Shown here: positions 33,814 through 41,507 of the stretch, piece after piece
Position numbering within the stretch: position 1 is the first letter of the stretch
Layout of the letters: each line of letters starts with the position of its first letter
Origin: Sphaerochaeta sp.
Lineage (GTDB): Bacteria > Spirochaetota > Spirochaetia > Sphaerochaetales > Sphaerochaetaceae
Reading direction: 5' to 3'
DNA: 56,705 bases
Assembly: GCA_018399495.1 (NCBI GenBank)
Contig: JAGYOG010000014.1
Coordinates: forward strand, 1-56,705
Program-made: the position numbers and the translations under genes
Notes under the pieces: model-generated
What the model was told of the DNA's origin: nothing
The model's input: only the letters and a program-made list of their open reading frames with translations
Databases searched by the model: none

Positions 33814-33840
33814 AGAAGGCCGCGTTTGCGGCCTTCTTTT
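33814..33840 (+). terminator. Rho-independent terminator
   Basis: AGAAGGCCGC and GCGGCCTTCT form a perfect 10-bp stem with a four-base GTTT loop, followed by TTTT. The mirrored stem also has A-rich flanks, so it may work for the convergent operon on the minus strand too. Confidence 0.9.
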
Positions 33841-33857
33841 CAATGAATCGATACAGG

Positions 33858-33881
33858 AGACCGGCTTCAGGAGGCCGGTCT
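33858..33881. terminator. Second stem-loop at the convergent junction
   Basis: AGACCGGC (33858-33865) pairs with GCCGGTCT (33874-33881) around an eight-base loop, eight bases past the stop of the minus-strand DUF4867 gene. T-runs are poor on both sides. Confidence 0.5.
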
Positions 33882-33888
33882 TCACTGT

Positions 33889-34596
33889 TTATACAGGAAT
33901 TACAATCTTGTTAGGTCCTCTCAGCCCAACGTGGACTCCCTGGTTGATGAGATTGGTCCTCTCTGGATGGGCAAGGATCCATTTATTGTTTTTCAGTAAC
34001 AACTTCGATTCGGGGTCATTGCTCTTGGAGACCCTCTCAGCCATGCTTTTCGACAGTGGCTCGTTTGTGCCTCTGGGAAGGACAATGATGGACTTAAATC
34101 CGTCCTTCGATACCCCGCAGGGGGCAAGATGCAGGACATTGGCCTCAACGATAACAGCTGACCCTTTAGGGAAAAAGAATAGTTCCGATGAGCGTGTATC
34201 CACAGTATTGAATTCTTCCAATTCAGAGAACGGGGTCAAGAACTGCAGGCAATCGGTAACTGCTACAAAAAGCTCCGGGTTCTTGTGATACTCCATCCCA
34301 TTGATGCTTTGGTTCTTTCCATTACAGTACCCGATCTGGATATCCTGCTCACCGTAATAGAGTTTCAGCTCCTCCATGATCGGCGGCTCTTCCAGCACAG
34401 GAAGGAATGTCTCATAGGTGGTATCATGTTCAGGAATTGCCGTAACACGATCGGCAAGAGTAACCAAGTAGGATGTATCGAAGTCATAAAGAATTCGCCC
34501 GTACTTCTTGAAGCGGGAGGATTCAATTGAGTGGATTTTCTCGTTTGGATTGTTTCTTACAAGATCCAACGGAACGTGAAATCGGGATGTTTTCAT
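33889..34596 (-). CDS. DUF4867 protein, probable sulfoquinovose isomerase
   Basis: This 235-residue, cupin-like protein of the DUF4867 family (as I recognise it) lacks signal or membrane segments. From memory, DUF4867 proteins were shown to be aldose-ketose isomerases converting sulfoquinovose to 6-deoxy-6-sulfofructose in Firmicutes sulfoglycolysis clusters; I cannot check this here. The context fits: it ends the minus operon with a split transketolase, opposite a sulfoquinovosidase. Metal-binding candidates are the Glu/His around FFFPKGSAVIVEANVLHLAP. ATG at 34596 follows GAGGT by six bases. It starts four bases after the exporter stop. Confidence 0.7.
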   Translation of the reverse strand: MKTSRFHVPLDLVRNNPNEKIHSIESSRFKKYGRILYDFDTSYLVTLADRVTAIPEHDTTYETFLPVLEEPPIMEELKLYYGEQDIQIGYCNGKNQSINGMEYHKNPELFVAVTDCLQFLTPFSELEEFNTVDTRSSELFFFPKGSAVIVEANVLHLAPCGVSKDGFKSIIVLPRGTNEPLSKSMAERVSKSNDPESKLLLKNNKWILAHPERTNLINQGVHVGLRGPNKIVIPV

Positions 34597-34600
34597 AGCA

Positions 34601-35344
34601 TTACCTCGCAAATAGTAACATCACTATACCAGTAGCCAATAACATGGAAAAGACAATCAAGGAAAAATGACGAGCATCAACCTTGTCATGGATGTGCTCC
34701 CCTGCAATAATGCCTCCCACCACAAAGGGCACGAGCAGCGCTGTGGTTTTTACCACCGGAGGGCTCAAGGATCCCTCAATGAGATACCCTGCGATGATGA
34801 TGGAGTTTAGTGTGGTCCAGAGCAGGCAGAGGGTTGCCCTGAACTTCCCCTTGTCCGGGAGTGCCCTGGTTGCATACAACACCACAAGCGGACCCCCAGA
34901 GGAAAAAACACCATGCACAATACCCCCAAGAAAGAGAAACAGGTAATAGGGGAGTACCTTGTATCCTGTAGGGGGAGCACTGTTGCCTGTCCTTCTTGCC
35001 TGGCGATAGAGTTGGCTGACTGAGACCACAATGATAAAGAGAGCGAGTATCAGGTTTAGATTACCGCTCTGCTGTGAGCGAAACAGATACATGCCCACGG
35101 GAAGACCAAGGAGCATCAAACCGGTGATAATGGCATATTGTTTCCAGTCAATCTTGGAAAAGTTCCTTATCACAATATACAGTGCCAGCAGCCATGCCAA
35201 AATGGTAATGACCTTTACTGCTGTCTTGACTCCCAGCAACGCACTGACGAAGGGCATAGCAAGAACCGAGCAACCAAAGCCTGTCACCGCTTCAAGGGCA
35301 TGGGTTACAAAGACGACCAGTCCACTGAGGAACAAGGTGGTCAC
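34601..35344 (-). CDS. TauE/SafE-family exporter, probable isethionate/sulfonate export
   Basis: The 247-residue membrane protein has about eight helices and the TauE/SafE repeat pattern (GFGCSVLAMPF in the first half, GIVHGVFSSGGPLVV in the second). Family members export sulfite, sulfoacetate and other small organosulfur anions. In this operon it is the natural candidate for excreting the C2 sulfonate left after transketolase cleavage of sulfoquinovose. The specific substrate is inferred from context only. Its ATG overlaps the alcohol dehydrogenase stop (ATGA). Confidence 0.85.
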   Translation of the reverse strand: MTTLFLSGLVVFVTHALEAVTGFGCSVLAMPFVSALLGVKTAVKVITILAWLLALYIVIRNFSKIDWKQYAIITGLMLLGLPVGMYLFRSQQSGNLNLILALFIIVVSVSQLYRQARRTGNSAPPTGYKVLPYYLFLFLGGIVHGVFSSGGPLVVLYATRALPDKGKFRATLCLLWTTLNSIIIAGYLIEGSLSPPVVKTTALLVPFVVGGIIAGEHIHDKVDARHFSLIVFSMLLATGIVMLLFAR

Positions 35345-36510
35345 CTTTTTGTCTCCAAGAGTGTATAGAGGTCCTCCATCGAAAGCGGGGGTGTTTGGTT
35401 ATGCAGCTTTGGGTCTGTTTCTACACGAGAAAACTCCTTTCGGATCGTATCACTATCGAGAATCAGGGAGAGGTCCTTGAAACTACGGGGAATCTTAAGG
35501 CAGGAGAGCAAGGACGCAATGTCACTGCGTAGGGCAGATACCAACGCATCTCTTCCCGCTTGCTCTGGATGTACCATCTTGCCAAGCTTGGCAAGTTCCT
35601 CTCGATTCTGCTCATCCCTTACAGCCCAATCGAACACCTCAAGCAGGGTGAACGCACAAGACAGCCCATGGGGTATATGCCAATTTTCAGAGAGGATGAA
35701 GGAGATGGCATGTCCTGCAGCCGTCCCCGTGAGGTTGAAGGCGATTCCAGCCTCATTGGATGCTTTCAGCATTTCCTGTTGCAAAGCACTTCTCTCTTGG
35801 TTTTGTACGGTTGCATCATACAGCATGGGAAGTGTCTGGAGGACCTTGTATGCCGCTTCCCTTGCACACTCCCGGGTGATTGCGGTGCTGTTCTTGTTCC
35901 AGATGGACTCCAGTGCATGGTCGAGGGCATCCAGACCCGTTGCTGCACAGAGCCCAGGAGGGACTGAATCGAGCAGGGAAGCTATGAGGATTGCCGTGTG
36001 TGCACTCATGAGAGGAGAACCCAAGGTGTGTTTTCTCCCGGTGCTGTCACTGTAAACACCAACTTTTGTTACCTCTGAACCAGTACCTGCAGTGGTAGGG
36101 ATCAAGACCAAGGGAAGGGAGCGGGTTGTGATGGGTTTCCCATGCAGGTACGACTCGAGGGAGCCCTTGTTGGTCATCAACATGGCCAGTGCTTTTGCAG
36201 AGTCGAGGACACTGCCGCCTCCGATACCTAGGATGATATCGGTATCCATGAACCGCTTGTCATGAAACATTGCCTCAATGTCTTCTGTTCTCGGATTCGG
36301 TTGCACCTGGTCAAATACCTCAACTGGAGTGAGGGCTGCCAGTTCATCAATCAAAGCCTGTTTTCCTTGTATGGGAGCGTCGTCAGTAACAACACTGAGG
36401 TGCAATGGCCCCGGAACATTTGCCGTATAACGCAGAATTCTTTCAAGTGAAGAACCCTGCAAGGAAGCAAAGCTCAGGATGTGAACCGGAGAGAGGAGGC
36501 TGCTGATCAT
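35341..36510 (-). CDS. Iron-containing alcohol dehydrogenase, probable sulfoacetaldehyde reductase
   Basis: The 389-residue protein is a group III Fe-type alcohol dehydrogenase. It has the nucleotide motif GIGGGSVLDSAKA, then TAGTGSEVT, and metal ligands in GLDALDHALES (Asp and His) and AAGHAISFIL plus HIPHGLSCA (two His). In the proposed sulfoglycolytic route it would reduce sulfoacetaldehyde to isethionate using NADH, re-oxidising cofactor in fermentation. The enzyme class is clear; the substrate is inferred. It overlaps both neighbours by four bases. Confidence 0.85.
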   Translation of the reverse strand: MISSLLSPVHILSFASLQGSSLERILRYTANVPGPLHLSVVTDDAPIQGKQALIDELAALTPVEVFDQVQPNPRTEDIEAMFHDKRFMDTDIILGIGGGSVLDSAKALAMLMTNKGSLESYLHGKPITTRSLPLVLIPTTAGTGSEVTKVGVYSDSTGRKHTLGSPLMSAHTAILIASLLDSVPPGLCAATGLDALDHALESIWNKNSTAITRECAREAAYKVLQTLPMLYDATVQNQERSALQQEMLKASNEAGIAFNLTGTAAGHAISFILSENWHIPHGLSCAFTLLEVFDWAVRDEQNREELAKLGKMVHPEQAGRDALVSALRSDIASLLSCLKIPRSFKDLSLILDSDTIRKEFSRVETDPKLHNQTPPLSMEDLYTLLETKR

Positions 36511-36977
36511 TTGAAATGCTCCTCTTCAATAGCCCGCACTTGATTGAATGCATTGCTGAGAAAATCCTTCTTGAACTCCATTTTCTGGGTAAAGGCCATC
36601 GCCAACCAAGCATCTACAATTTGGATGCCGAGGAAGGGGGCGGTAATCCATCCACCCATGGTGATGACATTGGCATTATTTACAATCTTTGCCCTCTCAG
36701 CGCTGAAGATGCTGTCCACCACGCAGGCGTAGATGCCTTTGTGCTTGTTGGCAACAATGGCCATGCCCTGTCCGGTTCCACATATCAGGATGCCTTTCTC
36801 TGCTTTTCCCTCTTGGAGGGCCACAGCTACCTTGGGCGCCTGTACAAAGTAGGGCTGTGGTTTGTCGACAGATTCAATGCCGAAGTCAAGAACTTCATAT
36901 CCTTGCTCAACCAGGTGTTTGGCGATCTCTGCCTTGAGGGGAAATCCCGAGAGGTCTGATGCGATTGCTATTTTCAT
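36507..36977 (-). CDS. RpiB/LacAB-type sugar-phosphate isomerase homologue, probable 4-deoxy-4-sulfoerythrose isomerase
   Basis: The 156-residue protein has the RpiB fold motifs, with catalytic Cys66 in ILICGTGQGMAIVAN. The usual SDHAG segment reads SDLSG here, so the His that helps open the sugar ring is Leu. That fits a substrate other than ribose-5-phosphate. In the transketolase route of sulfoglycolysis an RpiB homologue (called SqwI, from memory) converts 4-deoxy-4-sulfoerythrose to the erythrulose. ATG at 36977 has AAGGAG seven bases upstream and overlaps the transketolase stop. Confidence 0.85.
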   Translation of the reverse strand: MKIAIASDLSGFPLKAEIAKHLVEQGYEVLDFGIESVDKPQPYFVQAPKVAVALQEGKAEKGILICGTGQGMAIVANKHKGIYACVVDSIFSAERAKIVNNANVITMGGWITAPFLGIQIVDAWLAMAFTQKMEFKKDFLSNAFNQVRAIEEEHFK

Positions 36978-37912
36978 GATTTGCTCCTTATTGAGAGTGC
37001 TTTTCTTACGATCTCTTCTGCGGTGAGCTTGTAGTAGGTTTGCAACCAATTCTGCGTTCCTACCTGGCCGAACTCGTCATGGATGCCTACCATTGCAATG
37101 GGGGTCGGGTGCGTAGTGCTGAGCAGGTTAGCTACCGCTGCGCCTAGTCCCCCCGCGACTTGGTGGTTTTCGGCGGTCACAATGGCCCCTGTTTTCTTTG
37201 CATAGGTGAGAACAAGGTCTTCATCCAAAGGCTTGACGGTATGCATATCGATGACTGCTGCGCTGATGCCTTGTTCCTTTAGTATCGCTGAAGCCTTAAT
37301 TGCTTCGGGAACCAGGATGGCGCCCAGGGCAACGATGGTTACATCGGTGCCATCCTGGAGTACTTTCCCTTTTCCCAAGGTGAACACTTCATCCTCTGCA
37401 TACAAGGGTTGGATTGCTTTTCGATGAAGTCGCATGTAGGTACAACCGTAGAGCTCGGCGCACTGCCTGACCAAAGCCTTCAAGCTAACTGGATCGGAGG
37501 GTTCGAGTATGGTGAGGTTTGGAATCATGCGCATCAGCCCAATGTCCTCGAAAGGCATATGGGTTCCCCCATTGAAAGCTGCACTGATGCCGGGGTCTGT
37601 ACCTACCAGCTTTACATTCAGCTTTGCATAATTCGCGGAGATGAAGAACTGGTCAAAGACACGGCGGCTGGCAAAACAACCAAAGGTTGCTGCAAATGGT
37701 ATTTTCCCTCCTGCGCTCAGTCCAGCTGCCACCCCCACCAGGTTTGCTTCAGCAACTCCAACATCGACAGCACGTTCAGGGAACTGCTGCTTGAAAGGTA
37801 CGGTACCGGAAGCTTTCATTAGGTCAGCTTCCAGAACCATGATCCGCTCATCAGCCTCTGCCAAGCTGAGGAGGGTATCGCAATAGACGCCTCGCATCTC
37901 TTTCGTTTCCAT
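36974..37912 (-). CDS. Transketolase C-terminal subunit, probable sulfofructose transketolase
   Basis: This 312-residue protein holds the pyrimidine-binding and C-terminal domains of a split transketolase. It has the ThDP-activating Glu in VGVAEANLVGVAAGL, followed by FGCFASRRVFDQ and GGTHMPFEDIGLMR. It pairs with the N-terminal subunit ten bases upstream. Split transketolases are common, but its coupling to an RpiB homologue, Fe-alcohol dehydrogenase and TauE exporter matches the SqwH half of the sulfoglycolytic enzyme described from Clostridium (recalled). ATG at 37912 is preferred because AGGAGAG precedes it. Confidence 0.88.
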   Translation of the reverse strand: METKEMRGVYCDTLLSLAEADERIMVLEADLMKASGTVPFKQQFPERAVDVGVAEANLVGVAAGLSAGGKIPFAATFGCFASRRVFDQFFISANYAKLNVKLVGTDPGISAAFNGGTHMPFEDIGLMRMIPNLTILEPSDPVSLKALVRQCAELYGCTYMRLHRKAIQPLYAEDEVFTLGKGKVLQDGTDVTIVALGAILVPEAIKASAILKEQGISAAVIDMHTVKPLDEDLVLTYAKKTGAIVTAENHQVAGGLGAAVANLLSTTHPTPIAMVGIHDEFGQVGTQNWLQTYYKLTAEEIVRKALSIRSKS

Positions 37913-37922
37913 GATCTCTCTC

Positions 37923-38744
37923 CTATTTGAGTGCCTGGATGGCTTCATTTGCAGTGTTCAGGTCGAAAGCCATATTATGGTTTGCTACATTGCCTTCACA
38001 GAATGCAGCTCCCTTTCCTTTGATGGTATCGAGAATGATCATCGACGGTTTACCTTTCTGCTCTTTTGCCTTTTTTATTGCCATGTCCATGGCTGAGAGG
38101 TCATGTCCATCAATCCGTTGGGTGAACCAGCCAAAGCTGTTCCATTTTTCCTCGATGTCTCCAAGGTTCAGAACCTCTTCTGTGGTCCCGTCTATCTGCA
38201 TCTTGTTGTAATCGGTGAAGGCGATGAGATGATCAATCTGGTGGTGTGAAGCAAACATGGCAGCTTCCCAGTTCTGTCCTTCCTGGCTCTCTCCGTCCCC
38301 GATGATTGCATACACAAATGCTTTCTTCTTATCCAGCTTCATCGCATAGGCAAGACCGCATGCTGCCGAGAGGCCTTGACCGAGCGAGCCGGTCGTCATG
38401 TCGATGCCCTTGGTTTTTGTCCGGTCACAGTGACTGGGTAGGTTTGTTCCTCCCTGATTCAGAGTTATTAGTTCTTCAACAGGGAAAAAGCCTTTCAGTG
38501 CGAGGGTGGCATAGAGGGCAGGGCCTGCATGTCCTTTAGAGAGTACCAGGAGGTCTCTCTCTTCCCATGTGGGATTAGCTGGATCAATTTGCATTACCTT
38601 GCCATAGAGCAGGGCAAGAAGATCGACAATGGAGAGAGCTCCTCCAATGTGTCCGACACCAAGATTGCCGATGGAGAAGAGAGTGTGCTTGCGAATATCC
38701 TTGGCAAAGGAAGCCAGTTGTGTAGATTGGTCTGAGGTGAGCAT
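37923..38744 (-). CDS. Transketolase N-terminal subunit, probable sulfofructose transketolase
   Basis: The 273-residue protein is the pyrophosphate-binding half of transketolase. The ThDP motif GDGESQEGQNWEAA ends with NKMQ about 30 residues on, and GVGHIGGALS, LVLSKGHAGPALY and TGSLGQGLSAACG are typical. With its partner it would take two-carbon units from 6-deoxy-6-sulfofructose and then from sulfoerythrulose onto glyceraldehyde-3-phosphate, making xylulose-5-phosphate and finally sulfoacetaldehyde. The substrate is inferred from context. GAGAGGT lies before the ATG. It is the first gene of the operon, behind a promoter covered by the operator at 38761. Confidence 0.88.
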   Translation of the reverse strand: MLTSDQSTQLASFAKDIRKHTLFSIGNLGVGHIGGALSIVDLLALLYGKVMQIDPANPTWEERDLLVLSKGHAGPALYATLALKGFFPVEELITLNQGGTNLPSHCDRTKTKGIDMTTGSLGQGLSAACGLAYAMKLDKKKAFVYAIIGDGESQEGQNWEAAMFASHHQIDHLIAFTDYNKMQIDGTTEEVLNLGDIEEKWNSFGWFTQRIDGHDLSAMDMAIKKAKEQKGKPSMIILDTIKGKGAAFCEGNVANHNMAFDLNTANEAIQALK

Positions 38745-38760
38745 AGGGTACCTCTCATTT

Positions 38761-38781
38761 AGTTACTTAGTGAAAGTAACT
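38761..38781. promoter_or_regulatory. Operator 1 of the sulfoquinovose regulon
   Basis: AGTTACTT (38761-38768) and AAGTAACT (38774-38781) form a perfect 8-bp inverted repeat around AGTGA. It overlaps the -10 box of the minus-strand transketolase operon. A near-copy lies at 40075-40095. The adjacent ROK gene is the likely repressor. Confidence 0.75.
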
Positions 38782-38807
38782 ATAATCTATCCCAAGAACC
38801 TTGTAAA
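38779..38807 (-). promoter_or_regulatory. Promoter of the transketolase operon
   Basis: On the minus strand TTTACA (38807-38802) and TATAGT (38784-38779) are spaced by 17 bases. The -10 overlaps operator 1, so a bound repressor would block RNA polymerase. Confidence 0.65.
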
Positions 38808-38866
38808 GCTACTTCCTGTGGATTTTTTTTCCAGATGGGATTAGACTGACCGAAAAGGAAGGGTAT

Positions 38867-40030
38867 ATGCAAGGTAATCCACTCAGAACAGCTGATTTAC
38901 GGGTACATAACCAGAATATTGTACTCTCCATGATTCATGCTGCCGGTAGGCAGGGAACCAGTCAGTCTGAAGTTGTTCAAAAAACTGGATTGAAAGCTCC
39001 CACAATTTTCCGAATCTTTACCTCATTGGAGGAGGATGGCTTGATTGAGTCAATCGAGGGGGGAAGTGGGGACTCTACCATACGCAAAGGACGCCGTCCT
39101 GTGTTTTATGTGGTGTCCAAAAATGCCCGCTTCACCATAGGTCTCGAGTTCTGGGCAGCTTTTCTCTCCCTCGGTGTTTTTAATTTCCAGGGAGAGAGAA
39201 TCCACTCAGCAATGCATCCTTTGCCGGGGAATGTACAAGCCCAGGAAGTGACAGATCTTATTGTCACAGAGATAGAGCGTGTGCTATCTGATTTGCACAT
39301 TGAGAAAGAACGGGTGATAGGGGTGGGCGTAGCAGCTCCAGGTCAGGTTGACCTCGAGAGGAAGCGGGTTCGCTACTATCCAAGGATAGAGGGAATGAAA
39401 GACATTGCCTTGGTCGAGGAGCTGGAGTCCCGGCTGGATATTCCTGTCATGATTCACAACAACTGTAGTGCCCTTGCGTTGAGTGAGTACCGACATGGGG
39501 GCTATGACCACCAGGGGAGTATGTTCACCTTCTTGCTGAGAACCGGGGTAAATGGTGCATTCGTACATGATGACGAGATCTATGTGAATAGCAGGAACCA
39601 GACGATTGAGACAGGTCATATACCGATCAATGCGGATGGGCCAAGGTGCAGCTGTGGATCACGAGGCTGCTTGCAAGCCTACCTGCAGGATCTTGATCCG
39701 AACTCCTTGGACTTGCGCCTCGCGCTCTATGAAGGGCTCGATGAAAAATTGCAGGCAGGAGATCCTGTTGCCAAGCGTACCATTGAACGTGCTGCAGGGT
39801 ATCTTGTTGTTGCCATCAAAGTACTGATGAGACTTTTTGCTCCCAAGTCATTCCTGTTTGTAGGTTGTTGTGATGTAGTTGCAGAGGCAATCCGTGACCA
39901 GGTTACCCGATTACTTGATGAACCAGATGCGTTCAACGTTGAACCCCCGCGCATTTTTGCGACAGCCTATGACCCGCTTCTTGCACAAAAGGGTGCCTCT
40001 GATTTGGTGCTGCAGGAGTTCTTCCGCTAA
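38867..40030 (+). CDS. ROK-family transcriptional repressor
   Basis: The 387-residue protein has an N-terminal winged helix-turn-helix (about 10-75: QGTSQSEVVQKTGLKAPTIF) and a ROK domain with the zinc motif CSCGSRGCLQAYL preceded by the His of TGHIPIN. Regulators of this kind respond to sugars or sugar phosphates. It sits between two divergent operons for sulfoquinovose use, both carrying the same 21-bp operator, so it is probably their shared repressor; the inducer may be sulfoquinovose or sulfofructose. Start ATG follows AAGGAAGG. Confidence 0.88.
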   Translation: MQGNPLRTADLRVHNQNIVLSMIHAAGRQGTSQSEVVQKTGLKAPTIFRIFTSLEEDGLIESIEGGSGDSTIRKGRRPVFYVVSKNARFTIGLEFWAAFLSLGVFNFQGERIHSAMHPLPGNVQAQEVTDLIVTEIERVLSDLHIEKERVIGVGVAAPGQVDLERKRVRYYPRIEGMKDIALVEELESRLDIPVMIHNNCSALALSEYRHGGYDHQGSMFTFLLRTGVNGAFVHDDEIYVNSRNQTIETGHIPINADGPRCSCGSRGCLQAYLQDLDPNSLDLRLALYEGLDEKLQAGDPVAKRTIERAAGYLVVAIKVLMRLFAPKSFLFVGCCDVVAEAIRDQVTRLLDEPDAFNVEPPRIFATAYDPLLAQKGASDLVLQEFFR

Positions 40031-40048
40031 AAAAATATCATATTTTCA

Positions 40049-40077
40049 TTGACGGTTTCTTGTTTGTGGTATTTACT
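40049..40077 (+). promoter_or_regulatory. Promoter of the uptake/sulfoquinovosidase operon
   Basis: TTGACG (40049-40054) and TTTACT (40072-40077) are separated by 17 bases. The -10 overlaps the left end of operator 2. Confidence 0.55.
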
Positions 40078-40095
40078 TACTTATAGAAAGTAACT
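40075..40095. promoter_or_regulatory. Operator 2 of the sulfoquinovose regulon
   Basis: ACTTACTT (40075-40082) and AAGTAACT (40088-40095) flank ATAGA. Eighteen of 21 positions match operator 1 at 38761, including the whole right arm. It lies over the -10 and start region of the plus-strand operon. Confidence 0.75.
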
Positions 40096-40140
40096 AAATT
40101 GAGCACCTTTGGTTTGCTCATGCAGAACGAGGAGCAGTGT

Positions 40141-41454
40141 GTGAAATATCCAGTAACCCTTGGCGTGGTGTGTCTTGCAAGAACAACCTATGACTATATT
40201 GCCGCAGAGGATATATATGCAAAGATTCGCAGTGAGTTACGGCAAATAGAAGGGGTGAATTGGTATTGCCTGGAGTCCCTCATTATCTCTCAGGAAGATG
40301 GCCTTGCTGCTGCAAAGGAGCTTGCAACGAAGCAAATTGATGGCTTGGTATGCATTTCAGGGACCTTCATCTTGGTCACTTGGTGCTGCAACTGAAGCGT
40401 GAACTTCCTGTACCTGTTCTGCTTTGGGGCCTTCCTGAACTTCCTACAATGGTGGGAAAATTCGTCTCAACTCAGTCTGTGGTGTAAACCTGAACGCCAG
40501 CAATCTCTATAAGAGTGGCTATGATGATTATACCGTCATCGTTCAGCAGGCCATCGACGAGGACTGGGTTGATGCAATTCGCGTAATCAAGGCAATGAAA
40601 ATGGCAAAGATCGGCATCATAGGCTATAGGGCCGATGGATTCTTCAATGTAGGGGTACAAGATAATCTTCTGTTTGGAGAGACTGGTGCATTGGTGGACC
40701 CTACGAACTGAAGGATGTCCATGATTATCCGGTTACCGAGGAACAGGTGTCCTCTCGGATGCAACAGATACGAGAGACGTTTGATGTGTCCACACTCTCA
40801 GCATACCAGATAGACCGTGTAGCCCAACTGGCAGCTAAGCTCGACGCATTCTATCATGAGATGAACCTTTCTGCATTGGCGATTCGATGTTGGCCGGAGT
40901 TTGCCCGTGATTTTGGAGTATCTCCCTGTGCTGCGATGAGCTTGTTGCAGTCTGAGGGAATGATTCTTGCCTGTGAGGGCGACATCGATGGAGCACTCTC
41001 CATGATCGCCCACCAGGCGTTAGGAGCAGAAACTCCTTTCCTCTTCGACTTCTCCCAGGTTGATTTCGAGCAGGACTTTGCACTGTTCTGGCACTGTGGC
41101 GTTGCTCCCTGCAACCTATGGGATGGTACCTGTAATCGCAGTCTAGATACCTACTTTGCAGGTGGCAAGGGCGTCACCGCAGATTTTGTGCTCAAGAGTG
41201 GAAAGCTTTCGGTTCTCCGTATTGATTCTGCCAGGGGAGGCTACCGTATGTTCCTCCAGAAGGCAAAAGCAGTTCCCATGGAAAAGTTGTTGAAGGGAAC
41301 CTATATGAAGGCACTCTTTGATCGACCGGTAAAAGAGGTGCTTGACCTGGTGTTGGATAATGGCCTTGCCCATCACTCATCAGTGGTCTATGGAGCTTAT
41401 ATCAGACCATTGGAGTTGGTGGCCAAACTGAAAGGATGGAAGGTCATCCAATAA
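40141..41454 (+). pseudogene. Broken L-fucose/L-arabinose-isomerase-like sugar isomerase
   Basis: Read continuously, this is one gene of about 438 codons in the family of fucose isomerase C-terminal-type proteins. It starts with GTG at 40141, six bases after GAGGAG. Three single-base losses break it: near 40367 (FHLGH expected), near 40445 (LPYNGG expected) and near 40700 (PYELKD expected). After the third, the reading frame returns to the original, so the last 235 codons are in frame with the start. The affected sites are short C, T and C runs. It lies between the operator and the ABC transporter and may act on the incoming sugar. True decay and sequencing error cannot be separated here. Confidence 0.8.
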
Positions 41455-41507
41455 GGTGCGACTTAGTTTGCATTCCATGCAAAACTACGATACAAAAGGA
41501 GATTGCT

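Noticed and set aside
40099..40395. A short separate gene of 98 codons, followed by another gene from 40747
   Set aside because: Both pieces and the 350 bases between them read as one isomerase protein once three single-base losses are allowed; GTG at 40141 with GAGGAG is the real start.
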